From Sedimentisphaerales bacterium (GTDB taxonomy: Bacteria > Planctomycetota > Phycisphaerae > Sedimentisphaerales > Anaerohalosphaeraceae), in assembly GCA_016926155.1 (NCBI GenBank), contig JAFGPC010000210.1:1-48322 (forward strand): a stretch of DNA of 48,322 nucleotides, read 5' to 3'. A program made the position numbers and the translations under genes. The first letter of the stretch is position 1. The number at the start of each line of letters is the position of its first letter. Shown here piece after piece: positions 16,103 to 24,779 of this stretch. Below the pieces are notes generated by a model. That model was not told where the DNA came from and searched no databases. It saw only the letters and a program-made list of their open reading frames with translations.

Positions 16103-16978
16103 TTGAGCGCTCTTACGAAAGTCCTGATTATTCTTCTTTCTTTTTCGTCCCTGTTCTTATGCGGGGCCATCGTGACATACGTAGGCTCTGCAAATAACTA
16201 CAAAGACTTGTATAGTGGTCAACTTTCGCAAAATCAAACTCTGAACGACAAAGTCGCCACATTGACGGCGGCGGCACAGGAACAGCGGATGATGACCGAG
16301 CAGAAAATCCAGGAATATGAAAAGCGGATCCAGGTTTTGACCGCGGATAACACCCAACTCAGTGTGGACTTAAACAACGCTCTTCGAGAGAGCATGGGAC
16401 ACCAGAATCGGGCCGACAAGTGGCAGGGTTTGCTGGAAAGTTACGGGCAGACAATGGCCAACCAGGAACTGACGATTAAGTCGATTCAGGAAAAACTGGA
16501 TGCGGCCCGGAGCCAACTGATCGAAGATGAAAAGCAGCTCAACCAGCAAACCGCCAGGGTATACGAGTTGACAGTTCAGATGGATGCGCTGGAAGCGGCT
16601 CGACGCCGAGCGGTTGAGGAGAAAAAGGTCCTGGAGGATAAGCTTAACAAGATCGCCGCCGCCGCAGGGGCAGAGCCCGTCAAGGTGAGCCAAGGTATTG
16701 TTACGCCGGAAAAAACGCAGGTTACAGCAGCGGCGGAATCCCCATCCGATGTCGATCTCAATGCCCTGATCAGTGAAGTGTATGAAAACCTGGCGACGAT
16801 ATCGATCGGCGCTTCAGACGGAGTGCAGAAAGACATGCGTTTTCATGTGACCCGGGGGGACGAGTTTGTTTGCGATGTGGTCATCACGCATGTGGATGCA
16901 GACAAGGCCGCCGGCGTAGTAGAATTGCAGCAGAAACAGGTTCGCGTCGGGGATAACGCCAGTACGAAACTGATGTGA
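16103..16978 (+). CDS. Membrane-anchored coiled-coil protein at the head of the mre operon
   Basis: Unrecognised 291-residue protein. One N-terminal TM helix (about 7-29), a long coiled coil (about 45-190, runs of E, K, Q, with leucine heptads such as LTADNTQLSVDLNNAL), an Ala/Pro-rich linker (about 190-210) and a small C-terminal beta-rich domain (about 220-291) containing GASDGVQKDMRFHVTRGDEF and a closing VRVGDN. The C-terminal part recalls the small beta barrels of MreC-like scaffold proteins, but this is only a resemblance. TTG start at 16103 with AAGGAG at 6 nt. First gene after a good promoter and upstream of mreBCD-mrdA, so it is a candidate envelope-elongation factor, probably facing the periplasm. 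Confidence 0.8.
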   Translation: MSALTKVLIILLSFSSLFLCGAIVTYVGSANNYKDLYSGQLSQNQTLNDKVATLTAAAQEQRMMTEQKIQEYEKRIQVLTADNTQLSVDLNNALRESMGHQNRADKWQGLLESYGQTMANQELTIKSIQEKLDAARSQLIEDEKQLNQQTARVYELTVQMDALEAARRRAVEEKKVLEDKLNKIAAAAGAEPVKVSQGIVTPEKTQVTAAAESPSDVDLNALISEVYENLATISIGASDGVQKDMRFHVTRGDEFVCDVVITHVDADKAAGVVELQQKQVRVGDNASTKLM

Positions 16979-16994
16979 CGAAACGGGACAATTG

Positions 16995-17141
16995 ATGGCT
17001 TCAGCAAAAGCAAGTGGAACAAGTGGTTTGTATACGGCGATTCTGGCCCTGACATTATTGGCAATTGTATTTACGGCGGGATTTGTCGTATACAAATGCC
17101 AGACTGACTATAAAACGATGTTTACGATCGCCACGAAATAG
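16995..17141 (+). CDS. Small single-pass membrane protein (48 aa) in the mre operon
   Basis: ATG 16995 to TAG 17141 encodes 48 residues: a short Ser/Ala/Lys head, one TM helix (about 12-33: LYTAILALTLLAIVF then TAGFVVY) and a short polar tail (KCQTDYKTMF). It lies 16 nt after the coiled-coil gene and about 100 nt before mreB, on the same strand, which argues that it is real despite a weak SD (GGGA). No family recognised. It may be a small partner of the anchored coiled-coil protein or of the rod complex. Confidence 0.6.
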   Translation: MASAKASGTSGLYTAILALTLLAIVFTAGFVVYKCQTDYKTMFTIATK

Positions 17142-17242
17142 CGACCTTGACGACAGCGTTATTTTGCAAATAATCGAGTGAAAGGACCCGGCCAGGAGGC
17201 CAATGGTCCGACGGGCCACTATCCGAATTGAAGGGAGTCAGA

Positions 17243-18298
17243 GTGATACTGGACACGATCTTGGGCTGGTTCAGTGTCGATATGGGTATCGACCTGGGCA
17301 CCTGTAACACTCTCGTCTGCGTTCGAAATGAAGGGATAGTACTTAATGAGCCCTCCGTCGTTGCCGTCCGTAAAGGGACTAACATCGTTTTAAACAACGG
17401 TGAGGCCGTAGGCCTGGTCGCTCGCGAGATGCTCGGTAAAACCCCCGGCTCCATTACCGCCATCCGTCCTCTCAAAGATGGTGTTATCAGCGATTTTGAG
17501 ATTACTGAAGCCATGTTGGGCTATTTCATCCGCAAGGTGCACGGTCGGGGTGGTTTAGTGCGTCCACGTGTTGTGATTGCGGTTCCCAGCGGGATTACGG
17601 CGGTGGAGCGTCGTGCCGTGATCGATAGTGCGGAACGGGCCGGAGCAAGGAAAGTGTACCTTGTCGACGAGCCGATGGCGGCGGGGATCGGAGCGGGTTT
17701 GCCGATCACCGAGCCGACGGCATCGATGATTGTGGATATCGGCGGTGGGACGACCGAGGTGGCGATCATGAGTCTGGCCGATATCAGCACATGCGAGTCG
17801 ATCCGGGTAGGCGGGGACAACTTTGACGAAGCCCTGATCAATCATCTGAAGCGGACCTATAATCTTCTCATCGGTGAACCTCGTTCCGAACAGGTCAAAA
17901 TCCAGATCGGATCGGCAGCACCAATGGAAGAAGAATTAACGATGGAAATAGCCGGGCGGGATACGATCTCCGGTCTGCCACGGAAAATCGTAATCACCAG
18001 TGAAGAGATTCGAGAAGCACTGCGTGAGCCGATTTCGGCAATTATCGAGACGGTGATGCGCACTCTGGAGCGGGCGGAACCGGAACTGGCAGCCGATTTG
18101 ATCGACAACGGAATGCACTTATGCGGCGGTGGGTCACTGTTGCGGGGGATGGATACGGTTCTGTCCAATGCCACGGGTTTGAAAGTCGTTCACGTCGATG
18201 ATCCACTGTCGTGCGTGGCAAGAGGGACCAGCGTGTATTTGGAAAACCTGGAAATATGGAAGGACACGCTGGATCAGACCGGATATTCATGGGAATAA
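17243..18298 (+). CDS. mreB: Rod-shape determining protein MreB
   Basis: Bacterial actin homologue that forms membrane-bound filaments guiding lateral cell-wall synthesis. From GTG 17243 (AAGGGAG at 5 nt; a TTG at 17228 is less likely) it has 351 residues, close to the usual 335-350. Seen: N-terminal hydrophobic ILGWF segment, phosphate-1 loop IDLGTCNTLV, connect-1 VIAVPSGITAVERRAV, phosphate-2 VDIGGGTTEVA, adenosine loop LCGGGSLLRGMD. The hairpin-prone GC-rich stretch just upstream (17197-17220) could affect translation. Followed by mreC, mreD and PBP2. Its presence implies an MreB-based elongation system, which not all planctomycetes keep. Confidence 0.96.
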   Translation: MILDTILGWFSVDMGIDLGTCNTLVCVRNEGIVLNEPSVVAVRKGTNIVLNNGEAVGLVAREMLGKTPGSITAIRPLKDGVISDFEITEAMLGYFIRKVHGRGGLVRPRVVIAVPSGITAVERRAVIDSAERAGARKVYLVDEPMAAGIGAGLPITEPTASMIVDIGGGTTEVAIMSLADISTCESIRVGGDNFDEALINHLKRTYNLLIGEPRSEQVKIQIGSAAPMEEELTMEIAGRDTISGLPRKIVITSEEIREALREPISAIIETVMRTLERAEPELAADLIDNGMHLCGGGSLLRGMDTVLSNATGLKVVHVDDPLSCVARGTSVYLENLEIWKDTLDQTGYSWE

Positions 18299-18406
18299 AC
18301 CGGCCTGTCACAAGATCGGCCGCAACATGATACAGACCTCGATTTTTAATTAGAGCCGGGCGGATTTCTCTACCGGAACCCATCCTTTGATGACGATAGA
18401 ACAAAT

Positions 18407-19246
18407 ATGGCTACCAATCAACGAAACATCTCAAGGGGAACCTTATTCGTGGTTCTGCTCCTGGGCGGGTTTTTCCTCCTGATGCTGCCCCAGCGATATA
18501 CGCTTTTCTTGACTGAGGGCTTTCACCGGATACTTGGACCGGTATTGAGTGTAGGACGTCCGACCGAAATTTCGAAAATCCATATGGTCCAACCCGGCCA
18601 AGACGCTGTTTCACAGGATACTTACAACAAATTATATACGATATATCGTAATACGTACGCCCAGCTTCTGGAAATCCAACAGCAGCTTAGCACATTGCAA
18701 CGGATTCGCGCGGGACTGCCGACACCGGGTCCGCCGTTGATTCTGGCACGGGTAAGCAACGCCATTCTAACCGCTGAAGAATGCGCTTTGCTGGTGATTC
18801 CCGTATCCGGTACGGAGGAACTGGAGCAGGGACAATACGTGATCGGGGACGACAGCGTGATCGGAACGATCAGCGCCGTATACAAAACCAGCGCCCGTGT
18901 GCGGCTGGTAACCGACGCTAAACATCGGATGCTGGTGGCAATCGGGCGTACCGGACGATCCGGATATATTCAGGCCTATATGCATGGCCAAGGAGACGGG
19001 ACCACCCGGATCGTTGGGTTGTCCCAAAAGGAATATGATGTGCGAGAAGGCGATGCCGTTTATGCAGCGGCGGACGGGGATCGTCTGGGTACGGAAGTGA
19101 TTATCGGTGAAGTGCGCGAGGTGCGGCATGACCTGGATAATCCGCTGCTATGGGATATTCGTGTCGTTCCTGTTTGTCAGGCGGAAAAGTTATCTGAAAT
19201 AGGAATTGTTGTGATGCATCCAAAAAGTGAAATAAAGTCCAATTGA
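18407..19246 (+). CDS. mreC: Rod-shape determining protein MreC
   Basis: Bitopic periplasmic scaffold that links MreB to PBP2. Residues 279: N-terminal TM (about 10-29), a short coiled coil (about 65-110, YNKLYTIYRNTYAQLLEIQQ) and two beta domains with the MreC-type features VIPVSGTEELEQGQYVIGDDSVIGTI (split across the first barrel) and the closing VREVRHDLDNPLLWDIRVVP. ATG at 18407 has no strong SD. It lies 108 nt after mreB, and its stop overlaps the mreD start in TTGA. Confidence 0.9.
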   Translation: MATNQRNISRGTLFVVLLLGGFFLLMLPQRYTLFLTEGFHRILGPVLSVGRPTEISKIHMVQPGQDAVSQDTYNKLYTIYRNTYAQLLEIQQQLSTLQRIRAGLPTPGPPLILARVSNAILTAEECALLVIPVSGTEELEQGQYVIGDDSVIGTISAVYKTSARVRLVTDAKHRMLVAIGRTGRSGYIQAYMHGQGDGTTRIVGLSQKEYDVREGDAVYAAADGDRLGTEVIIGEVREVRHDLDNPLLWDIRVVPVCQAEKLSEIGIVVMHPKSEIKSN

Positions 19247-19785
19247 GCAATTCAATGCGCTGGATTCGCTTTCTCTTTATACTGCTTATTATTACAGTGC
19301 TGGACGCAGGCAACCTGCTAAACATCATTGCCACGCCAGGTTTGCATATTCGGCCGGATCTGTTGCTGATTGCCATGGTATTTTTTGCCAGTCATCTGGA
19401 AACGACCAATGCGATGACAGTCTCGTTTTTGCTGGGCTTTGTGGCAGATCTGTCGGGAGAACTTTCGATTATGGGGCCGTACACAATCAGCTTTGGGATT
19501 TTCGGATCTTTGTTATGCCAGTTGCGCAAGGTAGTCCTGGTCCGACGAATGCTGTACCAGGCCCTGACAATATTTGTTATGGTCCTTCTGATCCGCGGTC
19601 TGGCTCAATTGCTGCTGATGCTTAAAACACAACACGTCGGCGCTAATGTATATATCGTTCTCTGGGGTACGGCGGCCTATTCGGCGGTGTTCGGGCCGTT
19701 TGCATGGATGATTCTTTCGGGATTGACGGACTGGCTGGGCCTTCGGGAACGGCCACGCTATGGGCCGATACGAATTCGGCATTGA
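19243..19785 (+). CDS. mreD: Rod-shape determining protein MreD
   Basis: Polytopic inner-membrane protein of the elongasome, 180 residues against a usual 160-180, with five or six hydrophobic helices. Typical early block: ITVLDAGNLLNIIATPGLHI followed by PDLLLI and a GFVADLSGE element matching the family's G-x-x-x-D pattern. TTG start at 19243 overlaps the mreC stop; an ATG at 19255 is an alternative. The PBP2 gene follows 2 nt later, so translation is probably coupled. Confidence 0.88.
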   Translation: MSNSMRWIRFLFILLIITVLDAGNLLNIIATPGLHIRPDLLLIAMVFFASHLETTNAMTVSFLLGFVADLSGELSIMGPYTISFGIFGSLLCQLRKVVLVRRMLYQALTIFVMVLLIRGLAQLLLMLKTQHVGANVYIVLWGTAAYSAVFGPFAWMILSGLTDWLGLRERPRYGPIRIRH

Positions 19786-19787
19786 GT

Positions 19788-21902
19788 ATGTATCGACAAC
19801 GACTGCATGCATTTGTGTTTTTCTGCGGGGTACTTCTGATCTCCTGTATTGGGCGTCTGGTGCACCTGCAGACGACGGGGTATTCACACAGCCTGAAGGA
19901 AATCGAAGAGGCACGTGTGCTGCCTCCAAGACAACTACCGACAGTGCGGGGCACGATCTGGGATCGTCAGGGTCGAGCGTTGGCCATTGATCGACCGACC
20001 TTCTATGTGCAAATCAGCTATCAGCTCACACGACTGCTGGATCCTCGTTTCAAGGAAGCTCGCCTGACTCAGTTGATGAACAAAGAAGAAGAAGACCTGA
20101 ATCGGGAAGAGGCGGAGGTGTTATTACAGGAAGAATTGAGCGCTGACTTACGTAATCTGTTTATCGTACTCGATACGTGCGCCGAAATGGCCGGGATTGA
20201 ACCAGACGAGATATATAACAAGGTCCACAAGATTAACGATGACGTATGGCGACTGGCTTTGCATATCGCATGGCGACGAAAAAATCCGGATTCCCCGAAT
20301 GTAAGCAACGAGGATAAAGGCAGGCAAATTACGCCTCTTGCCGTGCTCAAGGCCGATATCGGGGAAATGTACGACTATTATCCTTTGATAGAACTGGAGA
20401 CAGATGCAAAACAACTCAAGGCTCAGGTCGCTTTCGGCGAAATTAAAGGTGTCAGTATCGAACCTCTGGCCAAACGGACTTATCCATACGGTTCAGCCGC
20501 CTGTCACATTCTTGGCTGGGTGGGACCGGCAGAGCCGAATGAGAATCAGACGATGGATTTCGATGAGGACCGGTATTCTCGCTATCTTGGCGGGGAGGTA
20601 TCCGGAAAATGGGGGGTCGAGCGAGCCTGTGAGGTTATTCTACGAGGCAGACGAGGGGAAATCCAATTCAACCTGGACGATGAACTGGTGGATTTTAAGA
20701 AGACCCTTTTCGGCAAGGATGTCCATCTGACATTGGATATCGAGTTGCAAAAACAGTTGGAAGATCTCCTAAGTGATCCGAACGCCCGGTCAGAACAGGA
20801 TACCGGAATCGGTGCGGTCGTGATGGAAGTGGCAAGCGGGGATATACTGGCAATGGTTTCGACACCGACTTTTGATCTGTCCACCGTACGTAAGGATTAT
20901 GGGGATCTCGAAGCTGATCCAGCTGATCCGTTGGTCAATCGGGCACTCTTTCGGGACTATCCACCCGGTTCTACCGCGAAGCCGTTTATTTTGATTGCGG
21001 GATTTCAGGAAAAAAAGGCGGGACCCGATACGATTATCAGTTGTCCCATGGAAAACCAGAAGCAGTATCGATTTCCAAATTGTCTTCTCTTTCGCAAGGG
21101 TAGTTGCCATGACTGGCGCTGGCAGAATGAAGGAGGCAATATCGCCCGAAACGCCATTCGAGGCAGTTGCAATGTGTATTTTTCCCATTTGGCAGACCGT
21201 TTGGACGAGCGGCCATTACAGGAATGGCTGTTTCGTTTCGGTTTTGGGCGGGCAATTCTACCGGGGCCGAATCTGGATGAATACGCCGCTGAACTGGATC
21301 GCGAAAAGGGAATTGAGCGAAATCTGCCTCAGTCCACCGGTTTAATCAGTCGGATTCGTCCCAAAGGTCCGGTCCATACGATCGAGGATATCCCGACAAT
21401 CGGACACAACAGCGAAAACCGGTATATGGGAATCGGACAGGGTATATTCCGTGCGACGGTACTGCAAGGAGCCAATGGAATCGCAGCGATAGCACGGGGC
21501 GGGATTTATAAAAATCCAAGATTGTTCCTGGAAGAAAACGATCCGCACAACGAAACAGATCAAGTGGACCTTGGTTTATTTAAATATACTCTCACAACCA
21601 TCCGGGATGGGATGAATGCCGTCGTTTACAAGGCCGGCGGCACCGCTAATGAGACGTATAAAAACAGCAAACTCAAGGAGGGTAACCGCGGGTTGAATCT
21701 ATTCGGCAAGACCGGATCGACTGAGAAACCAGAACATGCATGGTTCGCCGGTTGGGCGGAGGACAATACAGGGAGGGCTATTGCGATAACTATTATAGTG
21801 GAAGGGGGTCAAAGTGGTGCCAGGGATGCCGCACCTCTTGGATTTGAAGTACTTCGTATCTGCAATGAAATGGGGTACGTCGGTCGCCGAACCACCGATT
21901 AG
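19788..21902 (+). CDS. mrdA: Penicillin-binding protein 2 (elongation transpeptidase)
   Basis: Class B PBP that cross-links peptidoglycan during elongation. From ATG 19788, 2 nt after mreD, it has 704 residues: N-terminal TM (about 7-25), dimerisation/pedestal region, then the transpeptidase domain with SxxK at S395-K398 (PPGSTAKPF), SxN at S460-C-N462 and KTG at K641 (GKTGSTEKP). It is longer than E. coli PBP2 (633), mainly through an insertion at about 100-215 rich in Glu. The mre operon ends here: no rodA follows. Its stop codon lies in a TTAG shared with the stop of ftsI on the other strand. Confidence 0.94.
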   Translation: MYRQRLHAFVFFCGVLLISCIGRLVHLQTTGYSHSLKEIEEARVLPPRQLPTVRGTIWDRQGRALAIDRPTFYVQISYQLTRLLDPRFKEARLTQLMNKEEEDLNREEAEVLLQEELSADLRNLFIVLDTCAEMAGIEPDEIYNKVHKINDDVWRLALHIAWRRKNPDSPNVSNEDKGRQITPLAVLKADIGEMYDYYPLIELETDAKQLKAQVAFGEIKGVSIEPLAKRTYPYGSAACHILGWVGPAEPNENQTMDFDEDRYSRYLGGEVSGKWGVERACEVILRGRRGEIQFNLDDELVDFKKTLFGKDVHLTLDIELQKQLEDLLSDPNARSEQDTGIGAVVMEVASGDILAMVSTPTFDLSTVRKDYGDLEADPADPLVNRALFRDYPPGSTAKPFILIAGFQEKKAGPDTIISCPMENQKQYRFPNCLLFRKGSCHDWRWQNEGGNIARNAIRGSCNVYFSHLADRLDERPLQEWLFRFGFGRAILPGPNLDEYAAELDREKGIERNLPQSTGLISRIRPKGPVHTIEDIPTIGHNSENRYMGIGQGIFRATVLQGANGIAAIARGGIYKNPRLFLEENDPHNETDQVDLGLFKYTLTTIRDGMNAVVYKAGGTANETYKNSKLKEGNRGLNLFGKTGSTEKPEHAWFAGWAEDNTGRAIAITIIVEGGQSGARDAAPLGFEVLRICNEMGYVGRRTTD

Positions 21903-23677
21903 CTGTCGGGCATATCGGCTGCCTTGGAAGCGACAGCTTTTTCCGGCAGTTGTCCGCCATGCATATATTTGAGGGTGTTTTCCATGATTTCACGAAAGAC
22001 CGGGGCCGCGACACGTCCTCCGGAGTACCCGATGCCCAGTGAACGATTGGGTTTACGAATGGAAACCAGGACAACCAGTTCGGGTTTCTCGGCGGGAGCG
22101 CCCCCGACAAAAGATGCGATATAGTTCTTCTCATCATATCCGCCCCCCTGCTCTCTGGGTCGTGCGATATTGGCGGTTCCGGTTTTTCCCCAAGTCTGGA
22201 TACCGGCTATTTTGGCCTGGTCCCCCGTTCCGTTTTTTATCACCTCAACCAGCGCCGTTTCTCGAAGCCATTTCGCGGTTTCCTGCTTGATCACCTGAGC
22301 GACAAAACCGGGATCGGGAGGCACGGGAAAGACCTGGCCTTTTTCGTCAATCATGGCCTTGACCAGATGGGGAATGACCGGATGGCCGTCATTGGCGATA
22401 ATACAGTAGGCCCGAATGATCTGGATGGTGGTGACTGTTAAGGCATGTCCGAAGGGGATGCGAGTGACAGTGTATTTATCCCAGACATTGGTCGGCCAGA
22501 CCACACCGGCATCCTCACCGGGCAGGTCGATGCCTGTCTTTTCTCCAAAACCGAATAATCGAACACCGTCATAAAGCCGTTTTTGCCCTATTTTCAGGCC
22601 GATTTTGGCCATACCGACATTGCTGGATTTGGCAAGGATCTGTTTGACGCTGAGATTTCCGTAGGGATGATTAAGGAATTCACCGATCTTGTATTGTGTG
22701 AAATACCCATTTTCACAGTAGAAGACATCGTTAGAACGAATAGAACCGGCGTCCAGGGCAATGGCAACGGCGATGGGCTTGAAAATACTGCCTGGCTCAT
22801 ATGGATCACACAAGGCACGGTTCTTCAGGGGCAGTTTTTTATCCTCCACATAGCTGGAATACTCGGAGGGAGCAAAGTCGGGCAGGGAAACCAAGGCAAG
22901 GATCTCCCCGGACCGAGGATCCATCACGATACCTACGGCCGACTCAGCCTGATATTTTTGCATCTGTTTAAGTAGGGCCTGCCGGACAAACTGTTGAATT
23001 GTCGCATCAATCGTAAGGACCAGTCCCGCTCCATTATGAACATCCCGGCTGTCATCCAGGGCCATACCGATCGGCCGGCGTCGGGAATCAACAACATAAA
23101 CTTCTTTTCCTTCCCGTCCCTCCAGCAGGGAATTGTATTTTAATTCAAGTCCGGCCACGCCTTCTCTCTTGTCTTCGAGGTATCCCACATATCCAACTAC
23201 GTGGGAGGTCAATGCCCCGCAAGGATAGATTCGCTCCCAGTCAGTCTGAATTCCAATGCCATGGAGATTGCACGCCTGGATTTCGTCCCTCTGGTCGGTT
23301 GTAATTCCCTCTTTGAGCTTGATATAACCGGGTGTCAGCCCACCATAGATTGCAGCACAAATCTCATGGCTGGGGATATCCAGAATCGGCTGAAGCTGCC
23401 AGGCCGCTTCTTTGAGCATGTCGGGACCGGGAAAACTGTTGCGGTCGGCAAAAAGGATATATTTTTCCTGGACATCGGCGAGGATACGGCCACGACAATC
23501 CATAATGGCCCCTCTCTGGGGAGAAACGGGGACAACGGCATGGAGTTGATCGTGAGAATGGAGGCGAGCATTTTGGGCCTGACAATATTGCAGGTGAAAC
23601 AGCCTCCAACCCAATAATCCAAACAGCAGCACCAGAAAGAGCAGGATCAAAATGATGGAGGGCTGTGTTTTTTTCAT
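21899..23677 (-). CDS. ftsI: FtsI / PBP3, division-specific transpeptidase
   Basis: Class B PBP for septal peptidoglycan, 592 residues. TM at about 8-28; pedestal with RGAIMDCRGRILA (about 55-67); transpeptidase domain with SxxK S297-K300 (EPGSIFKP), SxN S351-S-N353 and KTGT at 498-501. No PASTA domains. The start lies 1 nt after the ftsL stop (TGAAATG), as in a coupled dcw operon. It converges on mrdA with a 4-nt overlap of stop codons. FtsI rather than a second PBP2 is chosen because of its dcw neighbours (mraZ, rsmH, ftsL). Confidence 0.93.
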   Translation of the reverse strand: MKKTQPSIILILLFLVLLFGLLGWRLFHLQYCQAQNARLHSHDQLHAVVPVSPQRGAIMDCRGRILADVQEKYILFADRNSFPGPDMLKEAAWQLQPILDIPSHEICAAIYGGLTPGYIKLKEGITTDQRDEIQACNLHGIGIQTDWERIYPCGALTSHVVGYVGYLEDKREGVAGLELKYNSLLEGREGKEVYVVDSRRRPIGMALDDSRDVHNGAGLVLTIDATIQQFVRQALLKQMQKYQAESAVGIVMDPRSGEILALVSLPDFAPSEYSSYVEDKKLPLKNRALCDPYEPGSIFKPIAVAIALDAGSIRSNDVFYCENGYFTQYKIGEFLNHPYGNLSVKQILAKSSNVGMAKIGLKIGQKRLYDGVRLFGFGEKTGIDLPGEDAGVVWPTNVWDKYTVTRIPFGHALTVTTIQIIRAYCIIANDGHPVIPHLVKAMIDEKGQVFPVPPDPGFVAQVIKQETAKWLRETALVEVIKNGTGDQAKIAGIQTWGKTGTANIARPREQGGGYDEKNYIASFVGGAPAEKPELVVLVSIRKPNRSLGIGYSGGRVAAPVFREIMENTLKYMHGGQLPEKAVASKAADMPDS

Positions 23678-23678
23678 T

Positions 23679-23915
23679 TCAATGGACCGTTTGGTTCGGC
23701 TTTTTCTCGGGAAGATGTTCGGCCACCGAGGTCGGACTGACTTGATATTCCAGTTCCAATTGTCTTTTTCGCAAGTGTTCCACCAAACGTTTTTGCTGTA
23801 CCTTGGCTTCTCGATATCGGTTGAAAAGACGGCGCGGCGCAGTCCGTAAATATACAGTCCCGATCAAAATGGCCGTAAGATAAAACACCATGAACAGAAG
23901 TCTGGCGCGCGACAT
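23679..23915 (-). CDS. ftsL: FtsL-like division protein
   Basis: A 78-residue bitopic protein: N-terminal TM (about 5-24), then a short coiled-coil segment with the FtsL-type pattern LRKRQLELEYQVSPTSVAEHL (split as heptads at about 48-68). FtsL with FtsB and FtsQ activates FtsWI at the septum. Size, topology and place between rsmH and ftsI fit FtsL, but sequence in this family is poorly conserved. Starts 17 nt after the LysM gene and ends 1 nt before ftsI. Confidence 0.75.
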   Translation of the reverse strand: MSRARLLFMVFYLTAILIGTVYLRTAPRRLFNRYREAKVQQKRLVEHLRKRQLELEYQVSPTSVAEHLPEKKPNQTVH

Positions 23916-23932
23916 CGGTGGTTATCCGGATT

Positions 23933-24757
23933 TCAGGATTTCGGTAATTTTAAGATCAGCCCGGTAGGGATCGTATGTGGGTCTTTGATCTTATTTTTAT
24001 TCAGATCAAGGATTTCCTTGTATCGATTGCCATTGCCAAGCTTTTCCTGGGCAATATCCCATAGTGTATCATCCGGTCGAACGTTGTACGTGGCGTATAT
24101 CGTCTGGGGGGGCGGCGATGATTCTTTTTCGGCCGGCTTGTCCGCTCCCAAGCTGAAAACTCTCTCCACTCTGGCAAAAAAACCCGGTTCGGGATTGGGC
24201 AACGATTGCGTCTTTTCGACTTTTTGTTCGGTAAATAAATCGGGAATTGTCAGTTCCTGCCCCACTTTGATATCATGCTTATTCGGCAACTGGGGATTGG
24301 CCTGGTAGATCTTATCCACGACCTCGATCTTGTTTCCGAGGATGTCGCCGAAAATGGATTTGGCGATTTTGCCGAGGCTGTCTCCCGGTTGAACAACATA
24401 GGTTCTGGTTTTTCCTTTTACTTCAAGACCTCGTTCCTCCAGCGTTTCCTGCTCCTGCGTAAGAGAATCACCAGTACTTTTGTTTACCTGATGATTCTTA
24501 TTTTCGATGATGATCTCATGTTTGTCCGGAGGAGGAACCTTCCGAAGATCGATACCTCGGTCTTGTAGGATATCCTGTACCTCCTGCTGAGCGACCTGGT
24601 GCAGAAATTCCCCCTGCTGCTGAGGAGGAATGATCGGACTGTTAAGCTGGTCGACATCGCTTTCTTCCAGAACCTGCGGCAGGCCGTTGACCAGAAAAGC
24701 AATAATAACAATAAACACAAGCCCCAACAGCAGTCCAACCTTTGCATCCGCCGTCAT
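23933..24757 (-). CDS. LysM-domain membrane protein inside the dcw cluster
   Basis: A 274-residue protein from ATG 24757 (AAGGAG at 8 nt); an upstream in-frame start would run inside rsmH and is rejected. N-terminal TM (about 6-23), a charged Gln/Glu-rich stalk (about 30-115), LysM1 (about 118-173: YVVQPGDSLGKIAKSIFGD) and LysM2 (about 222-274: YNVRPDDTLWDIAQEKLG). LysM domains bind N-acetylglucosamine-containing glycans such as peptidoglycan. A LysM protein between rsmH and ftsL is not the usual dcw content, so it may be a lineage-specific septal wall-binding factor. The topology puts both LysM domains in the periplasm. Confidence 0.88.
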   Translation of the reverse strand: MTADAKVGLLLGLVFIVIIAFLVNGLPQVLEESDVDQLNSPIIPPQQQGEFLHQVAQQEVQDILQDRGIDLRKVPPPDKHEIIIENKNHQVNKSTGDSLTQEQETLEERGLEVKGKTRTYVVQPGDSLGKIAKSIFGDILGNKIEVVDKIYQANPQLPNKHDIKVGQELTIPDLFTEQKVEKTQSLPNPEPGFFARVERVFSLGADKPAEKESSPPPQTIYATYNVRPDDTLWDIAQEKLGNGNRYKEILDLNKNKIKDPHTIPTGLILKLPKS

Positions 24758-24779
24758 CCCTGAAACTCCTTGTACTGGT

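Noticed and set aside
19704-19787. Upstream extension of PBP2 by 28 residues
   Set aside because: It overlaps mreD; the ATG at 19788 directly after the mreD stop gives a normal N-terminus with TM.
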